From positions 3,265,001-3,329,000 of the forward strand of contig NZ_BNED01000005.1 of assembly GCF_016755875.1 (NCBI RefSeq): a stretch of 64,000 bases of DNA. The letters are read 5' to 3'. Below are positions 50,885 to 58,697 of the stretch, in pieces. Each line of letters begins with the position of its first letter. The first letter of the stretch is position 1. Under the pieces are notes generated by a model. That model was not told where the DNA came from. It did no database searches and saw nothing but the letters and a program-made list of their open reading frames with translations. Both the position numbers and the translations under genes were made by a program. Source of the stretch: Streptomyces spororaveus. Lineage in GTDB: Bacteria > Actinomycetota > Actinomycetes > Streptomycetales > Streptomycetaceae.

Positions 50885-52117
50885 TCAGCCGGCCTCGGGC
50901 TTCGGGCCCTTCAGGACCTTGCTGACCCACTCCAGGGAGCCTTCCTTCATGCCCCGGACGTAGTGCCAGCCGTTGTGCTCACCGTTCTGGATGTCGCGGA
51001 TGGTCATCTTGATCGGTCCCTTGCCGAACTGCTGCTGGAACTTCGTCATCCGCTCCTTCCCGCTCTCCTTGGTGCCGACCTGGAAGTTGATGTAGACCTC
51101 GGGACCCTTGGTGTCGATCAGCTTCTGGGCGAGCTTCTCCGGGTTGTTCGCGTCCATCTCCGCCTGGTGGCCCTTCCACAGCGGGGAGTCCGGGACGATC
51201 TCGCCGCCGCTGGCGATCACGGCCTTGAACCTGTCCGGGTACTGCAGGACGGTCTTCATGCCGACGAAGGCACCGGAGGAGGAGCCCATGAAGGCCCAGC
51301 CGTCACGGGACTTGTACGTACGGAAGTTGGCCCTGGCGAAGTCCGGGACGTCCTCGGCGATCCACGTGCCCATCTTGGCCTGGCCGGGGATGTCGGAGCC
51401 GTCGTAGTAGTACTTGGCGTCCGGGTTGAGCACCGGCATGATCACGATGAACGGGAGGCTGGTGCCGGCCTTGGTGCCGTCGCTGATGGCCTTCTGGAGG
51501 CCGAGGCTGTAGTCGGCCCAGTAGTTGTCGGGGAAGCCGTTGCCGCCCGGGAGCGCGATGAGGACCGGGAAGGCGCTCTTGGCGTACTTCGGGTCCTCGT
51601 ACTCCTTGGGCGCCCACACCCATACGTTGCCCTCGAAGCCGGACTTGGCGCCGGCCAGGCGGGTCTTGGCGATGATCGTGCCGTCTTCGAGCTTGGAGGT
51701 CTGCTTGAAGCCGGACTTGGGGCCGGTCGGCATCAGCACGTCCGGGTCGCCGGAGGGCGTGGCGGCGGTCGCCGGGGCACTCGGGTCCGCCTTGCGCGTG
51801 GCGGGGGGCGTGGTGTTCTTGCCGAAGCTCACGTCCTCGCCGTTGCCGGAGAACCAGTCGAGCTTCCAGGCGGCGAACCCGCCGCCGCCGAGCAGGAGCG
51901 CGAGGGCGAGGGTCGCGCCGATCCATATTCGGCGCCGGGAGCGCTTCGGTTCCGGGGTCCGGGCGGTGGCGGGCGGCCGCTCCCCGTACGGCGGCCGCTG
52001 CTGCGGCGGGCCGGGGTACCCGGGGAAGTCCTGGTGCCCCGGATGCTGCTCCTGGGGCGGGTACTCCTGGTACGACGGCTGCTCATCAGGCCGCGGACGC
52101 TGCGGGTACTGGTGCAC
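50885..52117 (-). CDS. Membrane-anchored esterase, alpha/beta hydrolase (paralogue 2)
   Basis: A 410-residue paralogue of the previous esterase, with about 60 extra N-terminal residues rich in Pro/Gln/Tyr (HQYPQRPRPDEQPSYQEYPP), a helix at about 64-84 (IWIGATLALALLLGGGGFAAW) and the same extracellular domain. Nucleophile motif FMGSSSGAFVG, His in IQNGEHNGWHYVRG, DVLMPTGPKSGFKQTSKLEDG at the domain start. GTG 52117 has GGAG 8 bp upstream. The N-terminal Pro-rich tail is cytoplasmic and may bind a partner. The two esterases probably arose by tandem duplication. Confidence 0.9.
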   Translation of the reverse strand: MHQYPQRPRPDEQPSYQEYPPQEQHPGHQDFPGYPGPPQQRPPYGERPPATARTPEPKRSRRRIWIGATLALALLLGGGGFAAWKLDWFSGNGEDVSFGKNTTPPATRKADPSAPATAATPSGDPDVLMPTGPKSGFKQTSKLEDGTIIAKTRLAGAKSGFEGNVWVWAPKEYEDPKYAKSAFPVLIALPGGNGFPDNYWADYSLGLQKAISDGTKAGTSLPFIVIMPVLNPDAKYYYDGSDIPGQAKMGTWIAEDVPDFARANFRTYKSRDGWAFMGSSSGAFVGMKTVLQYPDRFKAVIASGGEIVPDSPLWKGHQAEMDANNPEKLAQKLIDTKGPEVYINFQVGTKESGKERMTKFQQQFGKGPIKMTIRDIQNGEHNGWHYVRGMKEGSLEWVSKVLKGPKPEAG

Positions 52118-52244
52118 GAACTTCGCTCCGAACGGTCATGACTGCCCCCGAGGGCAGAACGGCTGGCTCCCCTTCTTGTGATGCGCGAACCCCCCGCGGA
52201 GTTCCAAAAGAGAGCAAAGTCATGCCGGGGATCTCAACCGTTCC

Positions 52245-52820
52245 TCAGCGGGGCCGGGGTGCGTCGGCCTTCGCGTTCCGGCGGGCCCGCGCGTCGGAGA
52301 CCACGTACGGCAGCGAGGGCAGCAGCACGACCGGCACGGCCCACAGCGGGAGCGTGAACAGCTCCCCCTTGCCGACCAGCCACCTGACGAGGAGCGCCAC
52401 CGGCAGGCCGACGACGAAGGAGAGCAGCCACCCCTGGTGCAGGCGTATGCCGCCCCGCCGCAGCTCCCAGGCGACCGTGGCCGCGCCGATGGCCGCCCAG
52501 AAGGCGAGGTGGTCGGCGGTCACGGTCAGCCGGACGGTCCACCGGAGCAGGAACGAGAAGAGCAGCAGGCAGCCGACCATGAAGCAGGCCATGGCCGCCG
52601 TGCGCAGGGCCCGCCGGGCGAACGGGGCGCGCTCCCGCGCCCAGGCCGCGGCGAAGGTCCGTACGTCCGGGCCGACGACGTCCTCGCCGGTGCGTCCGGC
52701 GGCCTCCGCGTCCTCCAGGTGTGCGGAGAGCTCGTCGAGCATCTCCCGCACGGCCGCTTCGCCGACGCCCCGGTACTCCCAGTTGCTGCGGCAGGCGGCG
52801 AGTATCTGCTCGTTGGTCAT
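52245..52820 (-). CDS. HAAS-domain multi-helix membrane protein
   Basis: A 191-residue protein. N-terminal HAAS-like segment (residues 1-60: NEQILAACRSNWEYRGV, VREMLDELSAHLEDAEAAGR) followed by four membrane helices (about 73-92, 98-118, 125-142, 155-173) and a basic tail. In this family the HAAS part is thought to act as a sensor or partner of PadR regulators. Its ATG overlaps the stop of padR by four bases (ATGA), so the pair is translated together. An envelope-stress sensing role is inferred from family context. Confidence 0.85.
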   Translation of the reverse strand: MTNEQILAACRSNWEYRGVGEAAVREMLDELSAHLEDAEAAGRTGEDVVGPDVRTFAAAWARERAPFARRALRTAAMACFMVGCLLLFSFLLRWTVRLTVTADHLAFWAAIGAATVAWELRRGGIRLHQGWLLSFVVGLPVALLVRWLVGKGELFTLPLWAVPVVLLPSLPYVVSDARARRNAKADAPRPR

Positions 52821-53194
52821 GGTGCGGCTTCCCCCTCGGATGTGCCGGCGCCCAGGATCCGGCCGACGGATCCGGCGAAGGACCGCCAGTCGCCCCGCCC
52901 CCCGCTCAGCTCGGCCCGCCCGGCCCCGGTCAGTCGGTAGTACTTGCGCGGGGCTCCGCCGCTGGGGGACGGGGCGCGGTACGAGGAGATGAGCCCCGCC
53001 CGTTCCATCCGTGCGAGCAGCGGGTAAATGCTGCCGTCGCTGACGAGGTCGAGCCCGCCGTCGGCGAGGGCCTGCGCGAACTCGAAGCCGTACCTGGGAC
53101 GTTCGGCGATGAGGGACAGCAGGCAGAGGTCGAGCACCCCGCGCAGGAGCTGGCTGCGCCGTTGGTCGGCGGTCGCCGCCGGCTCCTTTGTCAT
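52817..53194 (-). CDS. PadR-family transcriptional regulator
   Basis: A 125-residue PadR winged helix: LLRGVLDLCLLSLIAERPRYGFEFAQAL, SDGSIYPLLARMERAGLISSYR, SGGAPRKYYRLTGAGRAEL. A short C-terminal helix likely mediates dimerisation. ATG 53194 has no Shine-Dalgarno; TATCTT lies 7 bp upstream, so the mRNA is probably leaderless. The palindrome CTTGCGCCGCAAG over the -35 is a good candidate for autoregulation. Two further in-frame ATGs upstream would put the start ahead of or at the -10 and are rejected. Confidence 0.92.
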   Translation of the reverse strand: MTKEPAATADQRRSQLLRGVLDLCLLSLIAERPRYGFEFAQALADGGLDLVSDGSIYPLLARMERAGLISSYRAPSPSGGAPRKYYRLTGAGRAELSGGRGDWRSFAGSVGRILGAGTSEGEAAP

Positions 53195-53201
53195 GCGGCA
53201 C

Positions 53202-53232
53202 AAGATAGTCATCGACTCCCTTGCGCCGCAAG
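53202..53232 (-). promoter_or_regulatory. Leaderless padR promoter with overlapping palindromic operator
   Basis: -10 TATCTT (53202-53207) with 7 bp to the ATG; -35 TTGCGG (53226-53231) with an 18-bp spacer. The 13-bp palindrome CTTGCGCCGCAAG (53220-53232) covers the -35, fitting a repressor site. The promoter abuts the stop of the SNF2 gene at 53237. Confidence 0.6.
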
Positions 53233-53236
53233 ACAA

Positions 53237-55402
53237 TCACCGGCGGGGCGCACCCAGGCGCGCCTGCTCCTCCTCGACGATCCGGCGGGCCATCGCGACG
53301 TCCGACACGTCGACCGCGTCCGGCGTGGACTCGGCGACGGCGCTGCGCCGTGCGTACGCGTCGAACAGGCGGCTCTTGTTCTTCAGCATCCGCACCATCC
53401 GCTCGTCCACCCCGCGGGTGGCGAGCAGCCGGTGCACCCGGACCGGACGCACCTGCCCCATCCGGTGGGCCCGCGCCACCGCCTGGTTCTCGATGGTCGG
53501 CTTGACCTGGGGCTCGCAGATGATCACGACCGAGGCGGCCTGCATGTTGAGCCCCACGCCCGCCGCCTCGATCTGCGCCACCAGCACCGCGTGCTCCGGC
53601 GCGGCGGCGAACTCGTCCACCACCTGCTGGCGGCGGGCGGGCGGCACGCTCCCCGTGAGCGGGCCGAACACCCGGCCGCCGCCGGGACCCGGGGCGTCCT
53701 CCAGCGCGTCCTTCACCGCCCCCAGGACCTCCCTGAAGGTGGAGAACACCACCACCTTCAGCCCGTTCTCGGCGGCGTCCCCGACGATCTCGCGCAGCCG
53801 GTTCAGCTTCGCCGACTTCTCGGGGTCCGCGTACGCCGCCCTGCGCATCGCCATGAAGTTGCCGGAGCGCACGGCCTCGCGGTAGGCGGCCTCGTCGGAG
53901 GCGCTCAGCTCCTCCCACTCGTCCGTGTGCTGGAGCGCGGGCAGTTCGGTCAGGACGTCCTGCTGGTTACGGCGCAGATAGACCGGGGCGACGGCCTTGC
54001 GGAAGGCCTGGGAGCCGGCCACGCCGTCCCGGTCGCCGACGGCCGCGGCCAGGTCGGGCTGGAGGATGCCGACCAGGCTGCGGAATTCGGAGACCCGGTT
54101 CTCCATGGGTGTCCCGGTCATGAACAGGACGCGGTCGCAGCGCCCGGACCATTCGGTGACGGCCTGGGCGCGCCGGGTCTTGGGGTTCTTCACGTAGTGC
54201 GCCTCGTCCACGACCAGCATCCCGATCTCCCCGCCGCCGGGCGTGGGGAATCCGCGCAAGGCGTCGAAGGTGGTCACCCCGACCCCGCCCCGGCCCTTCC
54301 AGTCGGCGAACGCCTCCTGCCGGTCGGGGCCGTGCAGGCACATCACGCGCAGCTTGCTGCGGGCCTCGATCTCCCGCGTCCAGTTGATCAGGACGCTGGC
54401 CGGGCAGACGACCATGAAGTGGCTCTGCCCTTCGGCGGCGAGGTGGGACAGGGCGGCGATGGCCTGGATGGTCTTGCCGAGCCCCATCTCGTCCCCGAGG
54501 ATCACCTTGCGCTGCGCCAGCGCGAAGCGCGCCCCGAAGGACTGGTAGCCGCGCAGCGACACCCTGCGGTGGGTGTCGTCGAGGTGCTGGCCGCGGACCC
54601 GCTCGGCGACCTCGTCGGGCAGAAACCCTTCGGCGGCGGCCGCGTCGGGGCTGCGGCCGGCGATCTCCGCGAGCAGGCTGTAGTACTCGGCGGACCGCAG
54701 CTCGAAGTCGACCCAGGCCGCCACCTCGGTCGAGGGCCCGCGCAGCAGGTCCACCGAAGCCTGCGCGAGCAGCTCCGGCACCGCGCCCTCCGCCGCTTCC
54801 CCGGTCAGTGCGCGGACCTCGGCGACGGCGGCGAGCGCCCGGTCCCGCTTGGCCTGGCCCGCCAGCAGCATCCGCAGCCGCCCGGCGGCCGGCCCGGCCT
54901 CGGTGAGCAGGGGGCCGAGCCGCCGCGCGAGCACCGCGGCCGCGTCGACGGCACGCTGCGCTTCGGGTCCCGCCTCCACCAGGACGTGCAGGGCCAGGAC
55001 GAGCGCGGTGGTCCGGGGCCCCGGCCGGTCCACGTCGATGTGGACGGCGATGGTCTCCCGCACGGCGTCGGAGATCTGACGGGCCGCCGCGATGACCTGA
55101 TCGGCGGTCCGCTGACCCACGCCGGGGATCTGCCGCAGCCGGTACGACCCGGCGTCGAGCACCTGGCGCACCGAGCCCAGCCCGCTCCGCTCGACCTCCC
55201 CGAGCCTGAGCCGGCCCTCGGTGACCTCCTTGAGCCGGGCCACGGGGATGGCGTCGAGCGCCTGCTCCGCCGCCGCGTCATGGATCGGCCGCAGCGCCGC
55301 CCGCACCGCGTCGACGGCCTGCCGGTGGTCGGCGACCACCGCCTGCGCGGCCTCGTACAGCCGCTCTCCGCCGGCGACCGCCTCCCGTTCCCTGCGCCCC
55401 AT
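53237..55402 (-). CDS. SNF2-family DEAD/DEAH helicase with helix-hairpin-helix region
   Basis: A 721-residue ATPase. N-terminal region with YRLRQIPGVGQRTADQVIAAA, an HhH DNA-binding motif (about 85-105); SNF2 core: VILGDEMGLGKTIQAIAAL (Walker A), VCPASVLINWTREIE, VVDEAHYVKN (motif II), MTGTPMENRVSE (III), then VVVFSTFREVLGAV (IV), LVAQIEAAGVGLNMQAASVVI (V) and QAVARAHRMGQVRPVRVHRL (VI). ATG 55402 (with GGAGAGAGGGG upstream) is preferred over in-frame ATG 55435 and GTG 55459. Fork remodellers of the SMARCAL1/HARP type share this layout. It sits next to the putative cyclic-nucleotide locus, but a terminator separates it. Confidence 0.9.
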   Translation of the reverse strand: MGRREREAVAGGERLYEAAQAVVADHRQAVDAVRAALRPIHDAAAEQALDAIPVARLKEVTEGRLRLGEVERSGLGSVRQVLDAGSYRLRQIPGVGQRTADQVIAAARQISDAVRETIAVHIDVDRPGPRTTALVLALHVLVEAGPEAQRAVDAAAVLARRLGPLLTEAGPAAGRLRMLLAGQAKRDRALAAVAEVRALTGEAAEGAVPELLAQASVDLLRGPSTEVAAWVDFELRSAEYYSLLAEIAGRSPDAAAAEGFLPDEVAERVRGQHLDDTHRRVSLRGYQSFGARFALAQRKVILGDEMGLGKTIQAIAALSHLAAEGQSHFMVVCPASVLINWTREIEARSKLRVMCLHGPDRQEAFADWKGRGGVGVTTFDALRGFPTPGGGEIGMLVVDEAHYVKNPKTRRAQAVTEWSGRCDRVLFMTGTPMENRVSEFRSLVGILQPDLAAAVGDRDGVAGSQAFRKAVAPVYLRRNQQDVLTELPALQHTDEWEELSASDEAAYREAVRSGNFMAMRRAAYADPEKSAKLNRLREIVGDAAENGLKVVVFSTFREVLGAVKDALEDAPGPGGGRVFGPLTGSVPPARRQQVVDEFAAAPEHAVLVAQIEAAGVGLNMQAASVVIICEPQVKPTIENQAVARAHRMGQVRPVRVHRLLATRGVDERMVRMLKNKSRLFDAYARRSAVAESTPDAVDVSDVAMARRIVEEEQARLGAPRR

Positions 55403-55558
55403 CCGGCCCCGGCCCCTCTCTCCGTGTCCCCGCATAGTGCCACCGCGGCCTTCCCGCAACGCCGAGAGGGCCGACCCGCGACCGGGTCGACCCCTTCTGA
55501 CCTGCCACGGAGCGGCCGCGAGCCGACGGGGCCGTCACCCGTCCCGGCCCCGTGCGAC

Positions 55559-55590
55559 GGTGACCGGGGCGGTCGGAGCGACCGGTCACC
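55559..55590 (-). terminator. Terminator after the DUF4407 gene
   Basis: 9-bp arms GGTGACCGG and CCGGTCACC around 14 nt that can pair further (CGGTCG/CGACCG). Between the DUF4407 gene (stop 55616) and the SNF2 gene. Confidence 0.6.
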
Positions 55591-55619
55591 GCCGGACGTC
55601 ACGCGCCGCCGGACGTCAC
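55591..55619. repeat. Direct repeat of GCCGGACGTCAC at the operon end
   Basis: 12-bp copies at 55591-55602 and 55608-55619; the second covers the stop codon of the DUF4407 gene. Confidence 0.8.
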
Positions 55620-56971
55620 TCGCCCAGCAGCCGGGCGGTGCGGGCGTCGAGCTCCTCCCGGACCATGCGGGCGTGCTCGGTGCGCGCCCGGTAGTGGTCG
55701 TGACCCAGGCGGGCCTTGTCCTCCTCGGCCCACACCTCGGCCGCGTACCGCCGGACCTCGTGGTCGATGGCGTCGACCCGGCGCTGCGCCTCCTGGTCCT
55801 CCAGGTGGATGCGCTTGTTGGCCTCGCGCCGCTCGGCGAGCCTGCGGTCGTACTCGGAGGGGCCGCTCATCAGCTTGGCGAGCACCGGCATGGCGTCGAC
55901 CAGCAGCAGGACGGCGTGCAGCAGGAACATCATGAAGAGCGCGAACCCGTCGGACCAGGCGACCGAGGACAGCGCCTCGGCGCGCAGCAGCAGTCCGTCG
56001 TGCTGCTGCGACGTCTGCCGCTCGGCGACCTTGCCGTCGATCGCCTTCTTGACGTCCGCGCGGTAGGCGGTGCCGGTCTTGACCAGGTCCTCGGACAGGA
56101 GGTTGCCCTTGCCGACGAGTTCGGCGCGCTTGGCCTCGTACTCGGCCACCTTGCCGGTCGCCTTGTACGCACTGGTGTCGGCGCGGGCCCGCTCGCAGGT
56201 CTCGGTGGTGTCCCAGCCGTTGCCGCGCCAGATCCAGCGGTCCTTGGCGCACTCGCGGCGCTCGGTCTCCAGCTTCTCGCCCAGGGTGCCGTTGTAGGTC
56301 TTGATCTGCTCGTCGAGGCGGGCGGTGGCGGCCGTGTTGTCGGCGATGTCCTCCTTGATCGAGGCCGGGGCGCCCGGCACCGTCAGATGGAAGTCGCCGC
56401 ACTCGTCGCGGTCCGTCGTGTCCTGGCCGTCGAGGGGGTTGCAGGCGGTGAGGTCGCCCCGGAAGTCGGCGAGGTCGCGCTCCCTGCCGACCGCCATCTC
56501 CTGGCGTATTTCACGGTCGAAGATCTGGAACAGCAGGGGCTCGGCGATCGTGAGCCCGAGCACCACGGAGAGGAACAGCCGGGGCACCAGCATGCGGACC
56601 GCCCGGCCGCCGGTGTAGCCGTGGGTGCTGGAGACCAGCCAGCTGTCGAGGGCGAGCACGATCCACGCCCACACCACGCCGACGACGACCGCCACGGCGA
56701 CCGGTGTGCCCTCGCGGATCGTGCTGATCGCCATGGCCATGGAGGCGCCGCCGAGCAGCGCGGTGTTGAGGACGATGGCCCCGTACCACGTGTAGCGGGC
56801 GCGCTCGGCGCCCTCGCGGTCGAGGATCTCCTCGCGGATGCCGATCAGCCGGCGCAGGAGCGCTGCGGGGCTGCGGCGGGGGCCGCCCCAGGAGCGGTAG
56901 GCGGGCCGGGTGTCGGCCGCCCACGCGTCGTACTCCTCCTCGGGCGGGCGTACGGGGGTGTCAGCGGCCAC
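55616..56971 (-). CDS. DUF4407 membrane protein
   Basis: A 451-residue protein with paired N-terminal helices (about 60-85 TWYGAIVLNTALLGGASMAMA and 85-105), a third near 125-150 (MLVPRLFLSVVLGLTIAEPLLF), a long soluble/coiled loop (150-310) with Cys in ACNPLDG, RDECGDF, ECAKDRW and ETCERAR, probably disulphide-linked on the outer face, a helix near 320-345 (ALFMMFLLHAVLLLVDAMPVL), and a charged cytoplasmic coiled C-terminus. GTG 56971 has GGGGAGGG plus GGAGGAG upstream; ATG-like GTG 56992 is an alternative. It overlaps the preceding gene by 11 bp. Candidate membrane component of the cyclase/NTPase operon. Confidence 0.82.
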   Translation of the reverse strand: MAADTPVRPPEEEYDAWAADTRPAYRSWGGPRRSPAALLRRLIGIREEILDREGAERARYTWYGAIVLNTALLGGASMAMAISTIREGTPVAVAVVVGVVWAWIVLALDSWLVSSTHGYTGGRAVRMLVPRLFLSVVLGLTIAEPLLFQIFDREIRQEMAVGRERDLADFRGDLTACNPLDGQDTTDRDECGDFHLTVPGAPASIKEDIADNTAATARLDEQIKTYNGTLGEKLETERRECAKDRWIWRGNGWDTTETCERARADTSAYKATGKVAEYEAKRAELVGKGNLLSEDLVKTGTAYRADVKKAIDGKVAERQTSQQHDGLLLRAEALSSVAWSDGFALFMMFLLHAVLLLVDAMPVLAKLMSGPSEYDRRLAERREANKRIHLEDQEAQRRVDAIDHEVRRYAAEVWAEEDKARLGHDHYRARTEHARMVREELDARTARLLGE

Positions 56972-58697
56972 GCTCCTCCCTCCCCGCTTCACCGAGGTCG
57001 TCGTCGTCCGCGATCAGGGGGCGGCGCGCCGAGCGGGCGTCGTCGTCGCCGTCGCGGTCCTGGCCGGAGTTGCCGTCGCGGGCGGGGCGGTCGGCGCGGC
57101 CGCCCCCGTCGCCGTCGCCGTACCGGTCGTCCCCGTACCGGTCGTCGGTGTACGGATCGTCGCGCCGGCCGTCGCCCGCGTCGTACTCCCGTCCGTACTG
57201 CTCCTGCTTCCGCTCGTACGGGGCCTCGTCGTCGTACGCCCGGGGGCGCTCGCCGGTGCGGTCCTGGGACGACGTCCCGCTGCCCTCCTTCAGCTGCGGG
57301 GTGTCGGCGGCGGCGCCGACCGCCCCGGCCGCGGCAGCGGGCTCGTCCTGGTCGAGGAGGCCCTGCCCGGTGCTGAGGCGCTCGACGAAGGCGCGGGCGT
57401 CGAGCGGCGCGTTGTCGAGGAGGCCGCGGTTGATCATCTGGCGTCCCAGCTCCTGGTTGATGTTGTCGCGCCGGTCGGACCGGTGACGCCGCTCGGCCCG
57501 GTCGGCCAGCACGTCCTCGCGCTGCTCCGCGCGCCGGCGCAGCCGGTCGTCGCGGTCCGCGGCCCGCTGCTCGCGCTGCTCGTCCCGGGCGGCGTCCAGC
57601 GCGGCGCGCTGGTCCTGGCGGTCGACCTCACGGTGCCGGTCCTCGCGCTCCAGGCTGTACCGGAGGTCCTCCCGCTCGGCGTGGCGCCGCCGTTCGGCGT
57701 TCTCCCAGTGCCGTTCCTCGTCCTCGCGCTGCCGCTCGCGCCGCACCCGGTCGGTCTCGCGCTGCCGCTCGGCGAGCTCGGAGTAGGCGATCTCGCCCCT
57801 GCGCTGGGCGAGGATGTCGGTGTTGGCCGGGTCGGTGCCGAAGTCTTCGAGATCCTTGAGCGCCTCGGTGCGCTCGAACTCGTTGTCCTTGCGCTTGAGC
57901 TTCTGGGTGTAGTGCTGGTTCTCGGCGTCGGTCCGGTGGGTGTACGACCGCCGGAGGTCGTCCAGTTCCTGCTGGTGCCGCATTTCGAGCGCCTTGCGCT
58001 CGGCGTCCATCCGCTCCCGTTCCTTCTCGCGCTCGTGCTCCATCTCCTCGCGCTCACGGCGTACCGCCTCCTTCACGCGGTCGTGCTCGTGTTCACGCCG
58101 CTCCTCGTCGGCACGGCGCCGCTGGGCGGCGAACTCCTCCGGGGTGAGCACCGTCAGGTACGGGGCGCCGACGGAGAGACCGGTGATCCGGGGCGGTTCC
58201 ATCTCCAGGTACGCGATCAGGCGCGCCGTCAGCCGCCGGGACACCTCCTTGCCCGCTTCGAGGGGCCACTGCTGGGTGACGTCGGTGAGTCCGGGCAGCG
58301 CCCGGAGATATCCGAGCAGCCGGGACTCCACGTCGACGACGCCCTCGCGGACGACGGCCACGGGGTCGGTGACCGTGCAGTGGAAGGCGACCTGGACGGT
58401 GAAGCCGTCGGTCTCGGCGGACGGTACGTCGGTGCCGACGGTGACGGGCACGTCGGTGCGGCAGTCGACGACCGTGACCGAGCCGGCGTTCAGGACGGTC
58501 TCGTCACCGGGCCCCCGGACGCCGTGGTCGGTGAGGTACTGGTCGCCCGTGCGGTAGACGAGGACCTGGTGGGCGGAGACGCGGGGCAGTTCGTCGTGCG
58601 AGCGGGTCGGCTGGTTCCAGAAGCGGCGACCGGTGCGGGGCGCGGGGGCGAGCACGCGCTCCTCTACCAGGGGATAGGCCTTGCGGATGGTGGTCAT
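56961..58697 (-). CDS. SPFH-like domain plus long charged coiled-coil protein
   Basis: A 578-residue hydrophilic protein. Residues about 40-185 look like a band-7/SPFH-type beta domain (VNAGSVTVVDCRTDVPVTV-like; FTVQVAFHCTVTDPVAVVREGV; LRALPGLTDVTQQW). Residues about 190-430 are a continuous Arg/Glu-rich coiled coil (RREREEMEHEREKERERMDA and onward). The C-terminus is an acidic, Asp/Gly-rich disordered tail with DDPYTDDRYGDDRYGD repeats. No signal peptide or membrane helix is predicted. ATG 58697 overlaps the NTPase stop (ATGA). SPFH scaffolds usually form ring assemblies on membranes; here it may link the NTPase to the DUF4407 membrane protein. The SPFH call is tentative. Confidence 0.72.
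   Translation of the reverse strand: MTTIRKAYPLVEERVLAPAPRTGRRFWNQPTRSHDELPRVSAHQVLVYRTGDQYLTDHGVRGPGDETVLNAGSVTVVDCRTDVPVTVGTDVPSAETDGFTVQVAFHCTVTDPVAVVREGVVDVESRLLGYLRALPGLTDVTQQWPLEAGKEVSRRLTARLIAYLEMEPPRITGLSVGAPYLTVLTPEEFAAQRRRADEERREHEHDRVKEAVRREREEMEHEREKERERMDAERKALEMRHQQELDDLRRSYTHRTDAENQHYTQKLKRKDNEFERTEALKDLEDFGTDPANTDILAQRRGEIAYSELAERQRETDRVRRERQREDEERHWENAERRRHAEREDLRYSLEREDRHREVDRQDQRAALDAARDEQREQRAADRDDRLRRRAEQREDVLADRAERRHRSDRRDNINQELGRQMINRGLLDNAPLDARAFVERLSTGQGLLDQDEPAAAAGAVGAAADTPQLKEGSGTSSQDRTGERPRAYDDEAPYERKQEQYGREYDAGDGRRDDPYTDDRYGDDRYGDGDGGGRADRPARDGNSGQDRDGDDDARSARRPLIADDDDLGEAGREERGR

Noticed and set aside
53237..55402. SNF2 helicase as part of the cyclic-nucleotide locus
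   Set aside because: A terminator-like hairpin and 213-bp gap separate it, and SNF2 proteins of this type are common elsewhere; adjacency alone is not enough.
52721..57376. A 1551-codon open frame on the plus strand across the SNF2 and DUF4407 region
   Set aside because: It is the antisense of well-supported minus-strand genes; its composition (Arg/Gly/Pro/His-rich) and lack of a ribosome site are typical of shadow frames in high-GC DNA.
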